From: CAZRDB01 sp964598695
Lineage (GTDB): Bacteria; Armatimonadota; Zipacnadia; UBA1398
Direction of reading: 5' to 3'
Length of the DNA stretch: 24,106 nucleotides
Assembly (NCBI GenBank): GCA_964598695.1
Contig: CAZRDB010000062.1
Span: 1 to 24,106, forward strand
Part shown: positions 21,320 through 24,106 of the stretch, one piece after another
Layout: each line of letters starts with the position of its first letter
How positions within the stretch are numbered: the stretch's first letter is position 1
Position numbers and translations under genes: made by a program
Notes under the pieces: generated by a model
Seen by the model: only the letters and a program-made list of their open reading frames with translations
What the model was told of the DNA's origin: nothing
Databases searched by the model: none

Positions 21320-24064
21320 ATGAGCTTCACCGAGGAACCGGAGGGCGTCGAGCCCTCTAGCGAGCCCAGCCCCCCGCCCGAGCCGGAAGGCCCGGTCCTG
21401 GAGAAGCTGCTGCTCGTGCAGACCCCGGACGTACTGGTCCCCGAGCTGATCGCGCGGGGCGAGCGGGAGATCGACGCCATCGCCGCGACCGGCAAGATGG
21501 CGGCGTTCGCCGCCGGCGTCGAGAAGGCCATCGCGCAGGCCCCGAAGGCCCCGGTCGCCAAGCTGGCCGCCGGTCTCGTGCAGGAGAAGTTGCAGGAACT
21601 CGCCGCGGCCGGGACGACCTTCCTGTTGCTCGCGCGCGAGATGGCCCAGGCCAAGCAGTGGGAGGTCGCGCGCCTGCTCGCCCGGCGGGGCCTCGAGAAC
21701 CGCTCCGACCACCGTTTCGCCGACCTGCTGATCAACGTACTGCCCAAGCTGGCGACCGACGAGCAGCGTGCCGAGACGTACGAGGCCGACCTCGAGCTGT
21801 GCCGGGATCTCTGCCCGGAGGCGCCCGAGCTGCTGTGGTACGAGAGCCGCGAGGCCGACAAGCGTGGCGAGTCCCACGCGGCCGAGGTCCTGGCCGAGAA
21901 GGCTTTCCAGGGCTACATCGCCCTCGGCGAGGCGGGGTTGGCCGAGGACCCGCTCCTGCGCGCGCTCGAGACCGACAACCGCGATGTGCTGACCGCGCTG
22001 ATCGGCACCTTCCCGCAGATGGCCAAAGCCGGCCAGAAGGACCTCCTCGAGGTCACCCTCGACCTCTCGCTCGCGCGGCTGCGCGAGGCCGGTCTCATCG
22101 AGGAGCTGGCGGCCTCGTTCAAGGAGATCCTCGACAAGTACGAGGCGCCGGCGGGGCTACGGCAGCTCTACGTGGAGTGCCTCACCGACTGCCTCGGCGG
22201 CAAGCACGCCGTCGGCGGCCTGGTGGAGGCCTCGGGGCTGCCCGACCCGGCGGTGCCCATCAACGAGGCGCTCCGGCGGCTCGACAAGCTCACCAAGTTG
22301 CTGCCCGGCACCTTCCTCCCCGGGGTGCATGTGCTGGAGCGCGAGTGGGGCATCGGCAAGCTGATCGCCCACGACGGCAAGTTCCTCACCATTGACTTCC
22401 GCGGCAAGCCCGGCCACCGGATGAGCCTGGAGATCGTGGAGCGCGCGCTCGTCATCGCGCCGGAGAACCTCGTTGCGGTCGCCTGGTTCGACAACCCGGC
22501 CGCGCTCGAGAAGGAGCGCGACGAGGACCCGGTGGCGCTCGTGGTGCGGTCGGTGCGGCAATGGGGCGACGAGGCGACCTACAAGCAGATCAAGGAGGTC
22601 CTCCACGGCAGCGTGGTCGCGGCCGCCGACTGGGCGAGCTGGTGGAAGCGGGCGCGCGAGCGCGCCGAGAAGGACCCGCGCATCGACCACACCCACGCCT
22701 TCCGCGACACGGTGCGGCTGGGCAGCGGCAAGCCCGAGATGGTCTCGCCCGAGACCTTCCGGGTGCCGCCGCTCGACACGCGCGGGGGCCTGAAGAGGGC
22801 CGCGCGGACGATCACCCGCCTCTTGGAGCAGCACCCGGAGGCCGACGAGGCCGCGCGGCGCGTGTACGTCGACCCGCTGACCATGGCGCTGCCCGAGGAG
22901 CGCTCGGCCGAGGCCCGCCTGTCGATTCTTCCGCTGCTGGTCCGCTGGGCGGCCGACCGCCGCTCGGAATGGGTCGCCGAGGCGACGCGGTGCATCGAGG
23001 CGGGCGCCGCGGTCACCGACCTCGCCGAGCTGGAGGCGCAGATGGCTTGCCTCGAGCTGGCGCTCGAGAGCGAGCTGTGGCAGACCGCCGCGGGCGCGGC
23101 CCTCACCTCGCGGTACGTGGAGGTGCGCGAGGCCGCCTGGGAGGCGCTCCGGGCGCGCTCGGGCCGCGACCTCGGCCATTTCCTGGCCGACCAGCTCGCC
23201 TCCGGGCTGGCGACGAACTCGGCCGTGCTCCTGGTGAGCCAGATCCTCGAGAAGTGGGAGGAACTGGGTCCCGCCGGGCGGCCCGATCCCTGGGTCCTGT
23301 TCGTCGCGGCCGCGCCGGCGCTGAACCCGTCGGCCCCGACGAAGACGCGCGAGACGGCCGAGGGGGTGCTGCGGTCCAACTCGCCGCTGGCCGAACTCCT
23401 GCGCGACGTCGCGGCCCCCACGGGCACGATCCGCCTGCGCTTCACGCCCGCGGTGCGGGCGGCCGGGCTGACGGCCGCGCCCCTGCTGGAGAAGCTCTTC
23501 ACGGCGACCGGCCACCTGACGCTCGTCGACCGGCTCCCCGGCCACGAGTTGGACGAGGAGTCCGGTCCGCTGCTCCCCGAGCGCGACGACCGCGTCACGT
23601 TGATGACGCGCGCCACCTACGACGTGCTCCGGGAGCGGCTCTCGAAGATGCGCGAGCAGCTCGAGGCGGTGCTGGTCGATCTTAAGACGGCTCGCGAGCT
23701 GGGCGACATCAGCGAGAACGCCGACTACGACGCGGCGCGCGACCAGCAGGGCCTGCTGGTCTCCTCGATCGACACCATGCAGAAGGCGATCCAGTCCGCC
23801 TCGTTCATCGAGGACCTGGAGCGCGAGGACGGCGCGATCCGCCCGGGCGTCGAGGTCACCTACCGGGACTCGGCGCGGGAGGGCGAGCGGACGGTCTGGC
23901 TGCTCGGGGAGGGCGACTCCCACTGGGGGCCGGAGGTGGTCTCCTACCGCGCGCCGCTCGGCCAGGCGATCCTCGGCAAGCGCGAGGGCGACACGGTCGA
24001 GATGACGGTCGGCGAAGAGACCGCGCTCGTCGAGATCGTCTCCGTCCGGACGAAGCTTCCCTAG
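21320..24064 (+). CDS. greA: GreA-type transcript cleavage factor with a giant N-terminal extension
   Basis: The 914-residue cytosolic protein ends in a complete GreA (about residues 760-912). A coiled coil carries the acidic tip motif GDISENADYDAARDQQG (795-811, Asp796 and Glu799, equivalent to E. coli Asp41/Glu44) and is followed by the FKBP-like domain (GVEVTYRD, SYRAPLGQAILGKREGD). GreA enters the RNA polymerase secondary channel and rescues backtracked complexes. Ahead of it lie about 320 helical, Ala/Glu/Leu-rich residues that look like a TPR-type solenoid, then a CarD/Tudor-like segment (about 328-390, EREWGIGKLIAHDG and KPGHRMSLEI), then about 370 further helical residues. Large GreA extensions are known from spirochaetes and chlamydiae, while ordinary GreA is about 158 residues. 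The ATG follows GGAAGGCGG; the frame further upstream is low-quality coding. It is monocistronic with its own terminator. Confidence 0.9.
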   Translation: MSFTEEPEGVEPSSEPSPPPEPEGPVLEKLLLVQTPDVLVPELIARGEREIDAIAATGKMAAFAAGVEKAIAQAPKAPVAKLAAGLVQEKLQELAAAGTTFLLLAREMAQAKQWEVARLLARRGLENRSDHRFADLLINVLPKLATDEQRAETYEADLELCRDLCPEAPELLWYESREADKRGESHAAEVLAEKAFQGYIALGEAGLAEDPLLRALETDNRDVLTALIGTFPQMAKAGQKDLLEVTLDLSLARLREAGLIEELAASFKEILDKYEAPAGLRQLYVECLTDCLGGKHAVGGLVEASGLPDPAVPINEALRRLDKLTKLLPGTFLPGVHVLEREWGIGKLIAHDGKFLTIDFRGKPGHRMSLEIVERALVIAPENLVAVAWFDNPAALEKERDEDPVALVVRSVRQWGDEATYKQIKEVLHGSVVAAADWASWWKRARERAEKDPRIDHTHAFRDTVRLGSGKPEMVSPETFRVPPLDTRGGLKRAARTITRLLEQHPEADEAARRVYVDPLTMALPEERSAEARLSILPLLVRWAADRRSEWVAEATRCIEAGAAVTDLAELEAQMACLELALESELWQTAAGAALTSRYVEVREAAWEALRARSGRDLGHFLADQLASGLATNSAVLLVSQILEKWEELGPAGRPDPWVLFVAAAPALNPSAPTKTRETAEGVLRSNSPLAELLRDVAAPTGTIRLRFTPAVRAAGLTAAPLLEKLFTATGHLTLVDRLPGHELDEESGPLLPERDDRVTLMTRATYDVLRERLSKMREQLEAVLVDLKTARELGDISENADYDAARDQQGLLVSSIDTMQKAIQSASFIEDLEREDGAIRPGVEVTYRDSAREGERTVWLLGEGDSHWGPEVVSYRAPLGQAILGKREGDTVEMTVGEETALVEIVSVRTKLP

Positions 24065-24076
24065 CGCGACCCGTGC

Positions 24077-24106
24077 CGGAGCCCGGGCCGCCGGGCCCGG
24101 GTTCCG
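24077..24106 (+). terminator. Hairpin terminator after the GreA-type gene
   Basis: A 13-pair stem (24077-24089 with 24094-24106, one G-U pair) with a 4-nt GCCG loop begins 12 nt after the stop codon and reaches the window end. Any T run would lie outside. Confidence 0.75.

Overview
The window is a gene-dense stretch of very high G+C DNA (roughly 70% by eye) with almost no insertion-like sequence. It probably comes from an uncultured diderm bacterium. The diderm reading rests on an outer-membrane-barrel-like protein ending in phenylalanine, two lipoprotein signal peptides and a periplasmic di-heme cytochrome. The mix of a GH57 branching enzyme, a GH5 enzyme, a GH20 enzyme, a sialate-O-acetylesterase-like protein and a GreA with a giant N-terminal extension would fit Armatimonadota or a nearby phylum, but I cannot assign the organism firmly. 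An N gap with poly-G flanks shows this is a draft, scaffolded assembly.

Layout. Positions 1-1077 hold the trailer-side part of a type I-E CRISPR array (18 repeats, 17 complete spacers). The leader and any cas genes would lie left of the window. A PAS-GGDEF diguanylate cyclase (minus strand) ends 2 bp beyond the last repeat. Next comes a plus-strand glycan-degradation block: a sialate O-acetylesterase-like enzyme with a strong terminator, then a secreted beta-helix protein and a GH20 beta-hexosaminidase 24 bp apart. Two back-to-back hairpins separate this block from a minus-strand run. Reading from its upstream end, that run is an MFS sugar-type transporter, a GH5 glycosidase, a HAD hydrolase with its own extended -10 promoter, an M23 peptidase with PKD-like domains, a YdeI/OmpD-associated family protein and a di-heme cytochrome c peroxidase-like protein.

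Divergent from the transporter is a small outer-membrane-type protein (plus strand). It converges, through a large hairpin, on a second minus-strand run: a surface subtilisin-like lipoprotein, a GH57 alpha-glucan branching enzyme and a propeller-like lipoprotein. The GH57 gene is split only by an assembly artefact at 18423-18526. The window closes with a 914-residue protein that carries a CarD/Tudor-like segment and a complete GreA at its C-terminus, followed by a terminator.

How the genes fit together: SIAE, beta-helix, GH20, GH5 and the MFS transporter suggest removal of acetyl groups and amino sugars from complex glycans, with sugar uptake. GH57 makes storage glycogen branches. The peptidase, lipoprotease and cytochrome peroxidase are envelope functions. 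I did not find a convincing new multi-gene system. The points most worth a second look are the anomalous CRISPR spacers (a 13-bp palindromic one and a hexamer-repeat one), the repairable GH57 gene, the GreA fusion architecture and two candidate leaderless promoters.
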